DNA from: Hysterangium stoloniferum
Lineage: Eukaryota; Basidiomycota; Agaricomycetes; Hysterangiales; Hysterangiaceae
Assembly: GCA_015178975.1 (NCBI GenBank)
Contig: WHVD01000185.1
Location: forward strand, 1-64,000
Length of the DNA: 64,000 nt
Reading direction: 5' to 3'
Position numbers and translations under genes: made by a program. The notes under the pieces are model-generated. The model worked only from the letters and a program-made list of their open reading frames with translations. It did no database searches and was not told the DNA's origin. Below, piece after piece: positions 63,426 through 64,000 of this stretch. Numbering within the stretch: position 1 is the stretch's first letter; every line of letters begins with the position of its first letter.

Positions 63426-64000
63426 AGAGAACTCTCCCATAGTTGACGAGAAGAGATAAACATTAGAAGTGTACTGATGGGCACGGTAGCCGCCTCGCAG
63501 AGAACATGGTTGGTCCCGGGGACCTTGCGCGAAGAGCGGAGGGATAGTAGAAGGAATACATTTCGTTCTGTAAATCAGAGAGAAAGCAATTTGCGACCGA
63601 CTTGACCTACCTTAAACCATAAACATAAGATATAAGCTTTGCGGTACAACGTACCATAGCAAGTGACAAATAAGGATCCTAGACGGAACGAACCCGTTGG
63701 TTTCAAAGTAACCTGCATCGTTTGGAGAAGACACCATGCGAGAGGAGGAATTGTTCCCTTTGGGCCAAGGGAAGCATTGATTACTACTTTTTCGTCACTT
63801 TCACGTATACGCAATCGAGGATTGCAATATTGCTACGCAAAGCTGGGAACTAGGTGAAGAAAAAATGTGGGCAAGTTATAGTTTACTGCAATGAGAAATC
63901 TCAGCGGGATATGCATGGCTTGACTTTGGGGGATTCCCATTCCTCTCCAGGAAGCATAGGTTGCTTCCAGTGCACTATCCTATGGCCTCCGCCTATTTCA
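63426..64000. other. Unassigned right edge
   Basis: More balanced base composition than the rest (for example GGGCACGGTAGCCGCCTCGCAG near 63478-63500). I see no open frame longer than about 80 codons with protein-like content, no element ends and no RNA gene. It may be unique host sequence. Confidence 0.4.

Noticed and set aside
63470..63560. rRNA or snRNA fragment at the GC-richer right edge
   Set aside because: No stretch matched any rRNA or snRNA core that I can recall with confidence.

Overview
This window is a transposon graveyard with no intact conventional host gene. The elements present (chromodomain Ty3/Gypsy retrotransposons, many solo LTRs, Tc1/mariner elements with D-D-E transposases, a DIRS/Ngaro-like reverse transcriptase remnant, a PHD-finger gene) and the 47-48 nt GT-AG introns point to a filamentous fungus, most likely an agaricomycete basidiomycete with a large TE-rich genome. 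The species cannot be named from the sequence. Almost every element boundary below was set by a target-site duplication (TSD) readable on both sides.

Layout. 226-4487: an element with ~710-bp terminal inverted repeats around a broken multi-exon gene with a DIRS-like RT block. 4567-8495: a Tc1 element holding a second Tc1 element, which holds a solo LTR. 9526-24953: full-length chromovirus G1 (minus strand, TSD ATTCT), interrupted by LTRs of families B, C, D and E and by a Tc1 element. 25005-27715: a PHD-finger gene (minus) broken by two solo LTRs. 27717-30650: Tc1 pieces and a MITE. 30655-45577: chromovirus G3, present as two oppositely oriented halves that a single ~7.4-kb inversion explains. 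45578-49470: remnants of unnamed large-transposon or host coding sequence. 49506-52800: Tc1 elements with LTR-in-LTR insertions. 52830-61667: 5'-truncated chromovirus G2 (plus strand). 61668-63425: LTR insertions in a tRNA-derived SINE-like repeat. 63426-64000: unassigned.

Family names used here: LTR-B is the LTR of G1 and G2. A, C, D, E, F, G and H are other LTR families seen only as solo LTRs. Tc1-I to Tc1-IV are four Tc1/mariner families. G1 and G2 share gag, protease, RT, RNase H, integrase and chromodomain, followed by an accessory gene on the OPPOSITE strand that has its own TATA box, two conserved introns, an acidic coiled coil and a Zn2Cys6-type cysteine pattern. G3 instead carries a same-strand accessory ORF behind its own TATA box.

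Most notable observations: (1) the antisense accessory gene conserved in two chromovirus copies; (2) a young TRIM with identical 255-bp LTRs, each containing a tRNA-like Pol III unit; (3) six hairpin repeats with an invariant loop and co-varying stems; (4) the inversion that split one retrotransposon and one Tc1 element at once, proved by a TSD present in both halves; (5) a Tf1-like 11-nt self-priming signal in G1; (6) a ~25-bp motif shared by four otherwise different LTR families.
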